A DNA stretch of 64,000 nt from Methylorubrum salsuginis (GCF_900114375.1 NZ_FOSV01000011.1:1-64000), one strand, 5' to 3'; shown: positions 17,602-27,167, numbered from the stretch's first letter. Translations and numbers: made by a program. The notes: generated from the sequence alone by a model not told the origin.

Positions 17602-18678
17602 TCAGCCCTCCAACGGCTCCTCGCCGACCAACTCGATCCCGAACCCCGACAGCCCGACATAGGCGCGCGACGAGGAGGACAGGTTGCGGATCGAGACGAC
17701 GCCCAGATCGCGCAGGATCTGCGCGCCCAGGCCCACTTCGCGCCACTGGCGCACGCGCTGCGCCTCGGCGCCCTCCTCGACGTAGCGGCTGAGCGGAACG
17801 CCCGCGGTGCCGTCGCGCAGGTAGACGAGGACGCCCCTGCCCTCGGCAGCGAAGCGGCGCATGACGCTCTCGATCTGGCGCCCGCCCTCAATCACGTCGG
17901 CGACGACGTTGGAACGGTGCAGGCGCACCAGCATGTTGCGGCCGTCGCCGATATTGCCGTGGACGAAGGCGAATTGCTGGATCGGTTCGAACGGGGTGAC
18001 GTAGGCGTAGCCGGTCACCGGGCCGAACTCGGTCTTGACCGGGAAGGTGCCGACCCGCTCGACCAGCCGGTCGCGGGCCTGCCGGTAGGCGATCAGATCG
18101 GCGACCGAGACGCGCTTGAGGCTGTGCTTCTCCGAAAAATCGTCGATCTGCGGCCCCTTCATCACGGTGCCGTCGTCGTTGGCGAGTTCGCAGATCACGC
18201 CCACCGGGGGGAGGTTGGCGAGCTTGCACAGATCGACCGCGGCTTCCGTGTGGCCGGAGCGCATCAGCACGCCGCCGTCGCGGGCGATCAGCGGGAAGAC
18301 GTGGCCGGGGCGCACGAAATCGCCCGCGCCCATGTTGCCGTTGGCGAGCGCCCGAACCGTGTTGCAGCGCTGCTCGGCCGAGATTCCGGTGGTCAGCCCG
18401 TGGCGAACGTCGACCGTCACCGTGAAGGCGGTGCCGAGCGGCGCGTCGTTCGAGGCCACCATCGGGTCGAGGTGGAGCCGGCGCGCCTCGGCCAGGGTGA
18501 TCGGCGCGCAGACGATGCCGCAGGTGTTGCGGATGATGAACGCCATCTTTTCCGGCGTGCAGAGCGAGGCGGCGACGACGAGGTCGCCCTCGTTCTCGCG
18601 ATCATCGTCGTCGGTGACGACCACGATCTCGCCGCGGGCGAAGGCCTCGATGGCCTCGGTGACGCTGCAATGGGGCAC
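17602..18678 (-). CDS. ribB: 3,4-dihydroxy-2-butanone 4-phosphate synthase with degenerate GTP-cyclohydrolase-II domain
   Basis: Forms the four-carbon precursor of riboflavin from ribulose 5-phosphate. The N-terminal RibB domain (1-~205) has DDDDRENEGDLV and HTEAAVDLCKLA, carrying the catalytic and metal residues. The C-terminal RibA-like domain (~210-358) keeps the fold pattern (EGRGVLVYLRDG, REVGLGAQILRDLGV) but lacks the zinc cysteines: the position of the C-x10-C-x-C loop reads HGNIGDGRNMLVRLH. So GTP cyclohydrolase activity is not expected from this protein. aroC lies 26 bp upstream on the same strand. Confidence 0.92.
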   Translation of the reverse strand: MPHCSVTEAIEAFARGEIVVVTDDDDRENEGDLVVAASLCTPEKMAFIIRNTCGIVCAPITLAEARRLHLDPMVASNDAPLGTAFTVTVDVRHGLTTGISAEQRCNTVRALANGNMGAGDFVRPGHVFPLIARDGGVLMRSGHTEAAVDLCKLANLPPVGVICELANDDGTVMKGPQIDDFSEKHSLKRVSVADLIAYRQARDRLVERVGTFPVKTEFGPVTGYAYVTPFEPIQQFAFVHGNIGDGRNMLVRLHRSNVVADVIEGGRQIESVMRRFAAEGRGVLVYLRDGTAGVPLSRYVEEGAEAQRVRQWREVGLGAQILRDLGVVSIRNLSSSSRAYVGLSGFGIELVGEEPLEG

Positions 18679-18704
18679 GGGCTTCGTTCCAGTGGTTCCG
18701 GGTG

Positions 18705-19805
18705 TCAGGTGCGGTCGCCGACCTGCCCGCGATGGCGCAGAAAGTGGTCCGCCAACACGCAGGCCATCATCGCCTCGGCGACGGGCACGGCGCGGATGCC
18801 GACGCAGGGATCGTGGCGGCCCTTGGTGATGAGATCGATTTCTTGGCCGTCGCGATTCACGCTTCGGCGCGGCGTCAGGATCGAGGAGGTCGGCTTCACG
18901 GCAAAGCGCACCACCACCGGCTCGCCGGACGAGATGCCGCCTAAGATGCCGCCGGCATGGTTGCCGAGGAAGCGCGGGCGCCCGTCGTTACCGCTCCGCA
19001 TCTCGTCGGCATTGTCCTCGCCACGGAGCGCCGCGGCCGCGAAGCCGTCGCCAATCTCGACGCCCTTGACCGCATTGATCGACATCATCGCGGCGGCCAG
19101 ATCGGCGTCGAGCTTGCCGTAGATCGGCGCGCCGAGGCCGGGGGGCACGCCCTCGGCCACCACCTCGATCACCGCGCCCACCGACGAGCCGTTTTTTCTG
19201 ATTTCGTCGAGATACGTTTCGTACTGCCGAGCGGCGTCGGCATCCGGGCAGAAGAACGGGTTGCGACCCACCTCGTCCCAGTCCCAGCGGGCGCGGTCGA
19301 TCGCGTGCGGGCCCATCTGAACCAGGGCGGCGCGGATGGTGATGCCGGGGATCACCTTACGGGCGACGGCACCGGCCGCGACGCGGGCCGCGGTCTCGCG
19401 CGCCGAGGAGCGCCCGCCGCCGCGATAGTCGCGGATGCCGTATTTGGCGTCATAGGTGTAATCGGCGTGGCCCGGCCGGTAGCTGTCGCGGATCTCCGAG
19501 TAATCCTTGGAGCGCTGGTCGGTGTTCTCGATCATCAGCGCGATCGGCGTGCCGGTCGTCAATTGGCGCCCGCCGGTGCGGTCGTCACTGAACACGCCCG
19601 AGAGGATTTTTACCTGATCCGGCTCGCGCCGCTGGGTGGTGAAGCGCGACTGGCCGGGCTTGCGCCGGTCGAGTTCCGCTTGGATCTCGTCGGCTTCCAG
19701 CGGCAATCCGGGCGGGCAGCCGTCCACCACGCAGCCGAGGGCGACGCCGTGGCTCTCGCCGAAGGTCGTGACGCGAAAGAGATGGCCGAAGCTGTTGTGG
19801 GACAT
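18705..19805 (-). CDS. aroC: Chorismate synthase
   Basis: The last shikimate-pathway step: EPSP to chorismate, using reduced FMN. 366 residues. The N-terminus is [20 protein letters not shown], then [34 protein letters not shown], the FMN/EPSP-binding heart of the family, and later [20 protein letters not shown]. Start ATG 19803-19805 fits the universally conserved N-terminus; the frame extends upstream without conservation. It lies directly upstream of ribB, an arrangement with a chemical logic because aroC needs reduced flavin. Confidence 0.96.
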   Translation of the reverse strand: MSHNSFGHLFRVTTFGESHGVALGCVVDGCPPGLPLEADEIQAELDRRKPGQSRFTTQRREPDQVKILSGVFSDDRTGGRQLTTGTPIALMIENTDQRSKDYSEIRDSYRPGHADYTYDAKYGIRDYRGGGRSSARETAARVAAGAVARKVIPGITIRAALVQMGPHAIDRARWDWDEVGRNPFFCPDADAARQYETYLDEIRKNGSSVGAVIEVVAEGVPPGLGAPIYGKLDADLAAAMMSINAVKGVEIGDGFAAAALRGEDNADEMRSGNDGRPRFLGNHAGGILGGISSGEPVVVRFAVKPTSSILTPRRSVNRDGQEIDLITKGRHDPCVGIRAVPVAEAMMACVLADHFLRHRGQVGDRT

Positions 19806-19911
19806 GGCGCTGCGTGCCTTAGCGCGGGATGCCGTGGGGCACAAATTCGCCATGCGACGCGCGCGGAGGGCAGGTGCGCCCCTCAAGTCCAAGCGCCCCC
19901 GCTGGAAAAAC

Positions 19912-19929
19912 CGTAGCCCATAGGCTACG
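19912..19929. promoter_or_regulatory. Candidate HigA-type operator
   Basis: A 7-bp inverted repeat (CGTAGCC / GGCTACG, 4-nt spacer cata) ends 7 bp before the toxin ATG. Type II toxin-antitoxin operons are normally autoregulated by the antitoxin at such palindromes over the promoter. Location and symmetry are seen directly; the binding partner is inferred. Confidence 0.5.
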
Positions 19930-19936
19930 TTCGATT

Positions 19937-20242
19937 ATGCCCGAGATTCTTCGGACACCCGTCTTCACCGAATGGCTTCGCGGGCTGCGGGACGCGCGCG
20001 CCAAGGCGCGGATCGCGTTGCGAATCGACCGTCTCGCGCTCGACAACCCCGGCGACGTCAAATCGGTCGGTGGCGGAGTGAGCGAGATGCGCATCGATTA
20101 CGGACCAGGTTACCGTGTCTACTTCACACGTCGTAGCGGCGTTCTGGTGATCCTGCTGTGTGGTGGCGACAAGAAGAGCCAGGATCGCGACATTGCGCGG
20201 GCCCAAGCGCTGGCGGCTGCACTGCAAGGAATCGTTCAATGA
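19937..20242 (+). CDS. higB: RelE/HigB-family toxin
   Basis: 101 residues of the addiction-module killer subfamily: PVFTEWLRGLRDARAKARIALRIDRLALDNPGDVKSVGGGVSEMRIDYGPGYRVYFTRR, then LVILLCGGDKKSQDRDIARAQALAA. The EMRIDYGPGYRVYF strand and GGDKKSQ-DI-A ending are diagnostic. These toxins usually cleave mRNA at the ribosome. Start ATG 19937 follows the operator palindrome; the upstream frame overlaps the aroC leader. The stop overlaps the antitoxin start (ATGA), giving toxin-first order as in higBA. Confidence 0.9.
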   Translation: MPEILRTPVFTEWLRGLRDARAKARIALRIDRLALDNPGDVKSVGGGVSEMRIDYGPGYRVYFTRRSGVLVILLCGGDKKSQDRDIARAQALAAALQGIVQ

Positions 20243-20526
20243 CCGAAACCAGCCCCTACGATTCCGCGGAATTCCTCGATTCGGACGAGGCTATCGCTGA
20301 ATATCTCGCGGCGGCCGTCGAGGAGGGTGATGCGGCTCTGTTCCGTCGGGCGCTCGGCGTCGCGGCCCGCGCTCGCGGGATGACCGAGATTGCACGGCAG
20401 ACCGGTTTGTCCCGGGAAAGCCTGTATCGGGCCCTGTCGGACGAGGGCAATCCGAGTCTCGACACGGCTCTGCGCGTGGTCAACGCCCTCAACGTCCGCC
20501 TCACAGCGACCGTGGCCTCCGGTTGA
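20239..20526 (+). CDS. higA: HigA-type antitoxin (HTH)
   Basis: 95 residues. The acidic N-terminus YDSAEFLDSDEAIAEYLAAAVEEGD is typical of addiction-module antidotes and probably contacts the toxin. The C-terminal HTH reads GMTEIARQTGLSRESLYRALSDEGNPSLDTALRVVNALNVRL. ATG overlaps the toxin TGA by 4 bp. It binds the toxin and likely the palindrome at 19912-19929. Its last 26 bp overlap the 3' end of the opposite-strand MrcB-like gene. Confidence 0.9.
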   Translation: MTETSPYDSAEFLDSDEAIAEYLAAAVEEGDAALFRRALGVAARARGMTEIARQTGLSRESLYRALSDEGNPSLDTALRVVNALNVRLTATVASG

Positions 20527-21130
20527 TCGGCTCTTCCGCGACCGCAAGCCCGCCCCGCGCCTTCAGCGCCCGATAGGCCGCGACGCCGTTCGCGAGGTCT
20601 CTCCACAGCCGCCGTTCGTCGGCGAGGTCGGCGAGCGTGTAGGTCAGCCCCATGATGTGGGCGGCCTCGTAGCCCTCGGGCAGCTCGCCCGCGGTGCCGA
20701 GGGCGATCTCGGCCACCGGCAGTTCTTCCGAAAAATCCGAAAGGCGCGCCCGTAAGGTGGCGCCGCTCGCGCGCAGATGGGCGCCCGCCCGCGGCCCGTG
20801 CTCGCGAATCGCCGCCACCGTGCCCTGCGCCAGCGACAGATGCACCGCCTCGCGATGGGTCGGAAACAGATAGACGAGGTAGTAGCCCCGCGTCGCGCTG
20901 GTGGTCACGGCCGGGTCGAAGGCCGCGAGCCAGGGCACGGCGGCCCAGCGGGTGCCGCGGCCGGGGCTGCCCTTGACGAGGAAGGTGCCGCCGAGCGGCG
21001 CCAAGGCGGCGCGGAGTTCGTCCGCCGCGCCTTTGCGGATCACGTGGGCGAGCGGGTGCCCGGCCGGCGGGTCCGTTTTCGCGAGTGGGTATTCCTCGAC
21101 GATGCGCCTGAGGGCGTGGCCGAGGCTCAC
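20501..21130 (-). CDS. Stand-alone MrcB N-terminal-like domain protein (DUF3578)
   Basis: 209 residues resembling the DNA-binding N-terminal domain of McrB-type restriction proteins: YPLAKTDPPAGHPLAHVIRK, FLVKGSPGRGTRWAAVPWLAAFD, GYYLVYLFPTHREAVHLSLAQG, and a Leu-rich IALG-LPEGYEAAHIMGL. No AAA+ GTPase, nuclease or HNH motif follows. Start GTG 21128-21130 overlaps the anmK stop (GTGA), showing coupling. The tail overlaps the antitoxin gene by 26 bp. It could read modified DNA or be a domesticated restriction fragment. Family call is from motif memory. Confidence 0.65.
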   Translation of the reverse strand: MSLGHALRRIVEEYPLAKTDPPAGHPLAHVIRKGAADELRAALAPLGGTFLVKGSPGRGTRWAAVPWLAAFDPAVTTSATRGYYLVYLFPTHREAVHLSLAQGTVAAIREHGPRAGAHLRASGATLRARLSDFSEELPVAEIALGTAGELPEGYEAAHIMGLTYTLADLADERRLWRDLANGVAAYRALKARGGLAVAEEPINRRPRSL

Positions 21131-22260
21131 GGGTGATGCAGCACGCCGCCCGGCGCCGGGGCGGAGACGCCGGTCGTGCTCGGGAACGTGAGCGGCAGGC
21201 CCTCGATGGAGCGGAGCGCCAGGTAGGCGAAGGCCTGCGCCTCCAGAAAGTCGGCCGACCAGCCGAGGTCGTCGGCATTCACGATCTCGGCCTCGAGCAG
21301 GCTCTGGAGCATCGCCATCAGGGTCCGGTTCTTCACGCCCCCGCCGGCGACGATCCAGCGGGTCGGGCGCGCGGCGGCGTGATCGAGGCTCGCCTGGATC
21401 GCGCGGGCCGCGAAGGCCGTCAGCGTTGCGGCCCCATCCGCGGTGCTGAGATGGCCGGCGAGCCGGTACGAGAACCAGTGGCGGTCGAGCGATTTCGGCG
21501 GCGTTTTTTTGAAATATGGATGTTGGAGCAGCCACGCGACCAGCGCCTCGTCCACCGCCCCTCGCGCGGCAGTGGAGCCGTCGCGGTCGAAGGGAACGCC
21601 TTCGCGCTCCATCATCCAGTCGTTGACCGGAGCGTTGCCGGGGCCGGTGTCGAAGGCGAGCAGCCCGCCCTCGGCATCGATCAGCGTCACGTTGGCGACG
21701 CCGCCGATATTGAGGACAGCGAGCGGACCCGCATAGCCCGCGGCTTCCGCGAGCGCCCGATGGAACACCGGCACGAGCGGCGCGCCCTGCCCGCCCCGCG
21801 CCACGTCCTCGGCGCGCAGATCCGCCACCACCGGGATGCGGAGGCGCCGCGCCAGAGCCGCGCCATCGCCGATCTGCACCGTCAGCCGCTCCTGCGGGCG
21901 GTGCATCACCGTCTGGCCGTGAAAGCCGACGACCGCGATGTCGGCCGGTGTCAGCCCGTTCTCAGCGAGGAGCGCTTCGACCGCCTCGGCATGGGCGCGG
22001 GTCAGAAACGCCTCGGCCTCGGGCAGGCAGCCCGGCCGGTCGGTGCGCGCGCTCACGGATTCGGCGTCGCGGAGCGCCCGCGTCAGCAGCGCCCGCTCCT
22101 CGTCCGAGTAGCCGCGATAGGCCGTGGGGCCGAGGGCGGCGACGCGGTCGTTGTCACTGCGGGTCACGCGGATGGCTTTGCCGTCGCTCTCGATTAGGGC
22201 CACGTCGATCCCGTCGAGAGACGTGCCGCTCATCAGGCCGATCGCGCGCCGCATCGTCAT
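21127..22260 (-). CDS. anmK: Anhydro-N-acetylmuramic acid kinase
   Basis: Phosphorylates and opens 1,6-anhydro-MurNAc released by lytic transglycosylases, for cell-wall recycling. 377 residues with the ASKHA phosphate loop MSGTSLDGIDVALIESDG at the N-terminus, VGFHGQTVMHRP, VLNIGGVANVTLI, FDTGPGNAPVNDWM and IVAGGGVKNRTLM. It pairs functionally with nagZ at 43.7 kb. It is divergent from tyrS, an arrangement common in alphaproteobacteria. Confidence 0.95.
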   Translation of the reverse strand: MTMRRAIGLMSGTSLDGIDVALIESDGKAIRVTRSDNDRVAALGPTAYRGYSDEERALLTRALRDAESVSARTDRPGCLPEAEAFLTRAHAEAVEALLAENGLTPADIAVVGFHGQTVMHRPQERLTVQIGDGAALARRLRIPVVADLRAEDVARGGQGAPLVPVFHRALAEAAGYAGPLAVLNIGGVANVTLIDAEGGLLAFDTGPGNAPVNDWMMEREGVPFDRDGSTAARGAVDEALVAWLLQHPYFKKTPPKSLDRHWFSYRLAGHLSTADGAATLTAFAARAIQASLDHAAARPTRWIVAGGGVKNRTLMAMLQSLLEAEIVNADDLGWSADFLEAQAFAYLALRSIEGLPLTFPSTTGVSAPAPGGVLHHP

Positions 22261-22367
22261 GTGGGCTTGTCCCGTCGCGTTTCGCGGCCCGTCCTGCTAA
22301 GAGCCGGCCCGTCCGCCCGAGCTAGCACGGGCCCCGCGCGCCTGTCGCGCCGCCGTTCGAGACCGCC

Positions 22368-23639
22368 ATGACCGCCGAGAGCTTCGCGCCGCAATCCGAC
22401 TTCCTGAAGGTGCTGACCGAGCGCGGCTATATCCATCAGGCGTCCGACATCGAGGGCATCGACGCGGCGGCGCGCGAGGGGCGGCTCACGACCTATGTCG
22501 GCTACGATTGCACGGCGGCCTCGCTCCATGTCGGACACCTGCTCTCGATCATGATGCTGCACTGGCTCCAGGCGACCGGCGGCAAGCCGATCGCGCTGAT
22601 GGGCGGCGGCACCACCCGCGTCGGCGACCCGTCGGGCCGCGACGAGTCCCGCAAGATCCTTAGCCTGGAGCAGATCGAGGAGAACAAGAACGGTATCCGC
22701 AAGACCTTCGACCGGTTCCTCCGCTTCGGCGAGGGGGCGGGCGACGCGATCATGGTCGACAACGCCGAGTGGCTGACCAAGCTCAACTACATCGAGATGC
22801 TGCGCGACGTCGGGCGCCACTTCTCGGTCAACCGCATGATGTCGATGGACAGCGTGCGGCTGCGGCTGGAGCGCGACCAGGAACTGTCGTTCCTGGAGTT
22901 CAACTACATGATCCTCCAGTCCTACGACTTCGCCGAGCTGAACCGCCGCTACGGCTGCCGGCTGCAGATGGGCGGCTCGGACCAGTGGGGCAACATCGTC
23001 AACGGCATCGATCTCGGCCGCCGCATGGGGACGCCCCAGCTCTACGGGCTGACCTGCCCGCTGCTGACGACGGCCTCGGGTGCCAAGATGGGCAAGACCG
23101 CCGCCGGCGCCGTCTGGCTCGATGCCGGGATGCTCTCGCCGTACGATTACTGGCAGTTCTGGCGCAACACCGAGGACGCCGATGTCGGCCGCTTCCTCAA
23201 GCTGTTCACGCTGCTGCCGATGGACGAGATCGCTCGGCTCGCCGCGTTGCAGGGGGCCGAGATCAACGAGGCCAAGACGGTGCTCGCCACCGAGGCGACG
23301 CGGCTGATGCACGGCCAGGAGGCCGCGCAGTCGGCCGCCGAGACGGCGCGAAAGACCTTCGTGGAGGGCACGCTCGCCGATTCGCTGCCGACCGTCGCGG
23401 TGCCGCGTGCCGTTCTGGAGGCGGGCCTCGGCGTGCTCACCGCCTTCGGGCCGGACTACGCGAAGCTCGTGCCCTCGACGAGCGAGGCGCGCCGCCAGAT
23501 CAAGGGCGGGGGCCTGCGCGTCAACGACGTGCAACTCACCGACGAGAAGGCGACGCTCGGCTTGAGCGACGCGACGGCGGACGGGGTGATCAAGCTGTCG
23601 TTCGGCCGCAAGAAGCACGTGCTGCTGCGGCCTGAATAG
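22368..23639 (+). CDS. tyrS: Tyrosine--tRNA ligase
   Basis: 423 residues, class I synthetase. The HIGH-equivalent is LHVGHLL near residue 48, [12 protein letters not shown] follows, [25 protein letters not shown] is the tyrosine-binding region, and the KMSKS-equivalent reads AKMGKT, typical of the bacterial TyrRS I group. The C-terminal S4-like domain carries [22 protein letters not shown] and binds tRNA. Divergent from anmK. Confidence 0.96.
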   Translation: MTAESFAPQSDFLKVLTERGYIHQASDIEGIDAAAREGRLTTYVGYDCTAASLHVGHLLSIMMLHWLQATGGKPIALMGGGTTRVGDPSGRDESRKILSLEQIEENKNGIRKTFDRFLRFGEGAGDAIMVDNAEWLTKLNYIEMLRDVGRHFSVNRMMSMDSVRLRLERDQELSFLEFNYMILQSYDFAELNRRYGCRLQMGGSDQWGNIVNGIDLGRRMGTPQLYGLTCPLLTTASGAKMGKTAAGAVWLDAGMLSPYDYWQFWRNTEDADVGRFLKLFTLLPMDEIARLAALQGAEINEAKTVLATEATRLMHGQEAAQSAAETARKTFVEGTLADSLPTVAVPRAVLEAGLGVLTAFGPDYAKLVPSTSEARRQIKGGGLRVNDVQLTDEKATLGLSDATADGVIKLSFGRKKHVLLRPE

Positions 23640-23657
23640 GCCTTTCAACCCTCACGG

Positions 23658-23697
23658 CCGTCATTCCGGGACCGCACAGCGGAACCCGGAATGACGG
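23658..23697. terminator. Long hairpin between convergent genes
   Basis: Arms 23658-23670 and 23685-23697 (CCGTCATTCCGGG / CCCGGAATGACGG) pair perfectly over 13 bp with a 14-nt loop. It sits between the ends of tyrS and the AsmA-like gene, so it can terminate both. No T-run; the CCGTCATTCCGGG half also resembles dispersed proteobacterial repeats. Confidence 0.55.
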
Positions 23698-23723
23698 TGG
23701 CCGGAACGATCGGGGGCGAAAAC

Positions 23724-26700
23724 CTACTGCTCCGGCACCGGCCCCGGCGCGCCGTTGGCGAAGGCCTCCCCGTTGCCCGCGCCGAACAGCTTGCGCAGGA
23801 AGCCCGGCGCCACCGCGGAGAGCGGGTTCACGCTGACCGTCGGCTTGGCGATGGGGCCGGAGACGTTGAAGTTGACCGCGAACAGGCCCTCGTTGCTGCC
23901 GCCGGCCAGCAGCGGGCCGACCAGCGGCACATGCGCCACCACGTTGTTCAGCCCGTAGAGCGGCACGAAGGTCCCGTCGATCTGCGTGCGCTCCTTGGCG
24001 GTGTCGAGCCAGCCGCCTGCGGTGAAGCCCATGGCGGCGTTGGAGATCGCGGCATCGGTGAAGCTCACCCGCGATCCCGCGCGGGTGAAATTGGCGCGCA
24101 TCTTGTCGAAGGCGACATCGTTGGCATTGGGCGCGGCGCGGCGCCCGTCGGCTGGACCCTGCGCCACGATGCTGGACAGCGCCGGCTCGTTGCGCAGCGC
24201 GAAATCCTTGATCTGGACCACGCCGGCCTGCGGCCCGTCGTTGAGGTAGAGGCTCAGCGCGAGGCGCCCGCCATACATCCGCTTGTAGATGTCGAGGAAG
24301 CGGAGCGTCGCGCCGGAATCGGCGGATTCGAGCGAGAGCAACGGTTGGCCGCGATCCCCCTTGGCGACGGTGGCGGCGAGGGGGGCACCGCCGAACCGGC
24401 CGCGGAACTGGGCGCTGCGGACATCGCCGCCGCGGATGCTCGCCTTGAGCGCGGCGTTGGTCAGCGCCTCGCCGTTGAAACCCGAGAGGATGTTGACGGC
24501 GATGTCGGCATCGACGTCCTTGCCCGAATCCTTCCCGCCCTTCGCGTCCGAACTCGTCATGCCCTTGAGGAAGGGCCGGGCATCGGCGACGGCGCCCTTC
24601 ACCGCGACCTTGTAGCCGCTGCCGGCCTTGTCGAGGCTCACCCGCATGTCGTCGCCCGGCGAGAGCTTGAAGGCGGTAAGATCCGCCCGCTCCAGCCCGC
24701 CCTCGGCCGAGACCGTGGCGCTGCCGCGCGCCATGGCGGGGGCGGCGTCCAGCGCGATGTCGCGCAACTCCATCTGGCCGTTCGACGATTCGATCATCGA
24801 CAGGGTCAGGCGCCCGGCCTTGCCCGAACTCTTGGACCAGCCGGGGAGAAGACCGTCGATGGACGCCTTGGTCAGATCCGCCTCGATCCGCATCGGCGGC
24901 TTGGCGCCGCCCGCCGAATGGCCGATCGGCACGGTGACGCGGGCGGGGATCGTGCCGGCGAGCTGGGGCGCAGTGGGCAAACCGCGCTTGGCCCGGAAGG
25001 CGTCGTCGAGGGGCATCGTCACCACCGCCTCGCCGGGCGCGCCGGGCTTCGGCTGCTTGAGGTCGATGGCGATCGGCGCGCCGAGCAGGCGGCCGTCCCC
25101 CTTCAGGGCGAAGCCGCTGCGGTCGAAGGAGATCGCGAAGCGGCCGGCCTCGAAGCGGTCCTTGCCGATGGCCTTGTCCATCGAAAGGTCGGTGAGCGTG
25201 CCGGACAGCGTCACCGGCAGGTCGGCGAGATCGGGCACGGCTTTGAGGTTCATCGGCACGTCGATGCGCAGATCGACTTTGCCCTTGAGCGCGTTGGGAT
25301 CGATCTCGGTGCCGGTCAGCCCCTTGAACATCCGCGTCTCGAGGAGCGCGGCGAGCGAGTCGGCGCTGCCGGTGAGGCGCAGCCCCAACTGCGCCACGAT
25401 CTTGTCGGGCTGCGGGTCGCGGATCAGGAACGAGGCGTCGGAGATCGTCAGCGCGCGGGTGTCGGAGAGGCGCACCTCGGCGGTCGCCCCCTGGATCGTC
25501 GTGGTGCGCCCGGTGACGACGCCCGAAACGCGGCCATGGGTGAGCGGCGGCGCGTCCTTCGAAATGGTGAGCGAAGCGTCCGAGACCGCGAAAGTGGCTA
25601 GGAGGCCGTGATCCGGCATCGGATCGCCGCGGGTGGCGGCGGCGAGCTCGCTCCCGCTCAGATCGACCTTGATGTCGGCGCTGGCGAGCCGCCCGCCGCG
25701 CAATTCGTCGACGAGGTAGTTGCGCACGGCCGGCGCGATGTTCTCCGGCCACAGCCGCAGGGCGGTGCGCCCGTCGGTGTCGTGGGCGACGATGTGGAGC
25801 GTGATGCCGTCGTCGTCCTTGGACGTGCCGATAGTGCCGCTGAGATTGCCGTTCATGCCGTTGCCGCTGAGGGCGAGCGACTCGATGTTGATGCCTCCCG
25901 CCCGGCCGGTGAGCCGGCCCTTGACCTCGCCGATGCGGAACGAGGGGTCGTAGCGCGCGGCGCCGCGCAACATCACGTCCTTGCCGCCGAAATCGAAGGT
26001 CCAGGCATCCTCGGCGCCGGGCGGCCCGATGGCGAAGGCGCCGGTGACGTGGGCCTGGTTTCCGCCGCCGCGGTAGTCGATGGCGGTCACGTCGAGGGCG
26101 CGGCGGGTTTCGTCCCAGCGCGCCTCGGCCCGCACCTGCTCGATGACGACCGGGTTGAAGTCCTTCTCGTCGACGACGAACAGCCCCTCGCCGGTCTTCA
26201 CCTCGAAGGTCATGGTGTCGATGCGCGAGCCCTGGAGCGCCACATCGGCCTTGGCCGAGACCTTGAGATCGGTCTCGATCGGCATCTTCGACTGGCCCGA
26301 CAGCAGAAGCAGGTCGCTGACCGGCAGGTCGTCCAGGGTGATGACGCCCGCGCGCCGGCCCGCGGTTTCGTCGTGGACCTTGCCGCCGAAGCGCCACTCG
26401 CCGTTCGGCCCGTCGATGCGCAGCTCGAAGATGCGCATCCCGTCGCCGTCGCCGCCGCGGTGGAACAGGCCGTTGACCTGCTCGAAAGTGGCCCGGTGAC
26501 GGGCGGCGTCGTCCACCAGGGTCAGGCGTCCGTTGGTGATGCGGGCGCGGTCGAGCGCGCCGATCACGCCCGCAGGGTCGAGCACCACGCCGAAGATCGA
26601 GGCGACGGCGGCCGAGACCGGCGAGACCTGGCCGCGGGCGGCATCCACGCTCGGGAGCGTATGGGGCTTGGCGGCATCGACCTGCGACGGGGCCGAGGCC

Positions 26701-27167
26701 GCGAAGGCGATGGACCCGTCGTCATGGACCAGCGCCGTCATCTGCAGATCGCGGAACTCGATCGAGCGCGGCTGCACCGAGAGGCGCAGAAGGCCCCAGG
26801 TGTCGAGACTGACGACGGCCAGCGGCGCACGCACCACCAGCGCGCCCTCCGGATTGTAGACGTCGAGCCCGCCGACCCGCAGCGCCAGGGACGATTCCGT
26901 GTCGAGTTCGAGGGCGCTGTCGTTGAGCGTGACGCGCCAGCCGGGGCCGACGCTGCCGGCGATGGCTTCGGCCACCCGTTGGCTGAGACCGTCGATGCGC
27001 AGCGGCCCCTGCGACAGACGCAGGAAAGCGAGCCCGGTGCCGAGCCCGAGCAGGAAGACGAGGGCGACCGCGCTCCACAGCAGCGGCCGGCGCCGTCGGC
27101 GCACGGCCTTGCACGGTGCAGGCTCGACCGCTTCCTGAAGCAGGGTCCTGGCCGTTTCCTGATCCAT
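23724..27167 (-). CDS. Giant AsmA/YhdP-like periplasmic-bridge protein
   Basis: 1147 residues. A basic N-terminus (VRRRRRPLLW) leads into one membrane anchor (SAVALVFLLGLGTGLAFLRL, ~30-50). The rest is a long beta-rich periplasmic region with AsmA/DUF3971-type repeats (e.g. LRVGGLDVYNPEGALVVRAP, FDKMRANFTRAGSRVSFTDAAI). The C-terminus has GWLDTAKERTQIDGTFVPLYGLNNVV and an FNVSGPIAKPTVSVNPL end, which is the AsmA C-terminal signature. Members YhdP/TamB/YdbH of E. coli move phospholipids to the outer membrane; the same role is inferred. Divergent from bcp. Confidence 0.85.
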   Translation of the reverse strand: MDQETARTLLQEAVEPAPCKAVRRRRRPLLWSAVALVFLLGLGTGLAFLRLSQGPLRIDGLSQRVAEAIAGSVGPGWRVTLNDSALELDTESSLALRVGGLDVYNPEGALVVRAPLAVVSLDTWGLLRLSVQPRSIEFRDLQMTALVHDDGSIAFAASAPSQVDAAKPHTLPSVDAARGQVSPVSAAVASIFGVVLDPAGVIGALDRARITNGRLTLVDDAARHRATFEQVNGLFHRGGDGDGMRIFELRIDGPNGEWRFGGKVHDETAGRRAGVITLDDLPVSDLLLLSGQSKMPIETDLKVSAKADVALQGSRIDTMTFEVKTGEGLFVVDEKDFNPVVIEQVRAEARWDETRRALDVTAIDYRGGGNQAHVTGAFAIGPPGAEDAWTFDFGGKDVMLRGAARYDPSFRIGEVKGRLTGRAGGINIESLALSGNGMNGNLSGTIGTSKDDDGITLHIVAHDTDGRTALRLWPENIAPAVRNYLVDELRGGRLASADIKVDLSGSELAAATRGDPMPDHGLLATFAVSDASLTISKDAPPLTHGRVSGVVTGRTTTIQGATAEVRLSDTRALTISDASFLIRDPQPDKIVAQLGLRLTGSADSLAALLETRMFKGLTGTEIDPNALKGKVDLRIDVPMNLKAVPDLADLPVTLSGTLTDLSMDKAIGKDRFEAGRFAISFDRSGFALKGDGRLLGAPIAIDLKQPKPGAPGEAVVTMPLDDAFRAKRGLPTAPQLAGTIPARVTVPIGHSAGGAKPPMRIEADLTKASIDGLLPGWSKSSGKAGRLTLSMIESSNGQMELRDIALDAAPAMARGSATVSAEGGLERADLTAFKLSPGDDMRVSLDKAGSGYKVAVKGAVADARPFLKGMTSSDAKGGKDSGKDVDADIAVNILSGFNGEALTNAALKASIRGGDVRSAQFRGRFGGAPLAATVAKGDRGQPLLSLESADSGATLRFLDIYKRMYGGRLALSLYLNDGPQAGVVQIKDFALRNEPALSSIVAQGPADGRRAAPNANDVAFDKMRANFTRAGSRVSFTDAAISNAAMGFTAGGWLDTAKERTQIDGTFVPLYGLNNVVAHVPLVGPLLAGGSNEGLFAVNFNVSGPIAKPTVSVNPLSAVAPGFLRKLFGAGNGEAFANGAPGPVPEQ

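Noticed and set aside
17287..19122. 611-codon plus-strand frame opposite ribB and aroC
   Set aside because: Shadow of two well-recognised genes; no coherent protein features.
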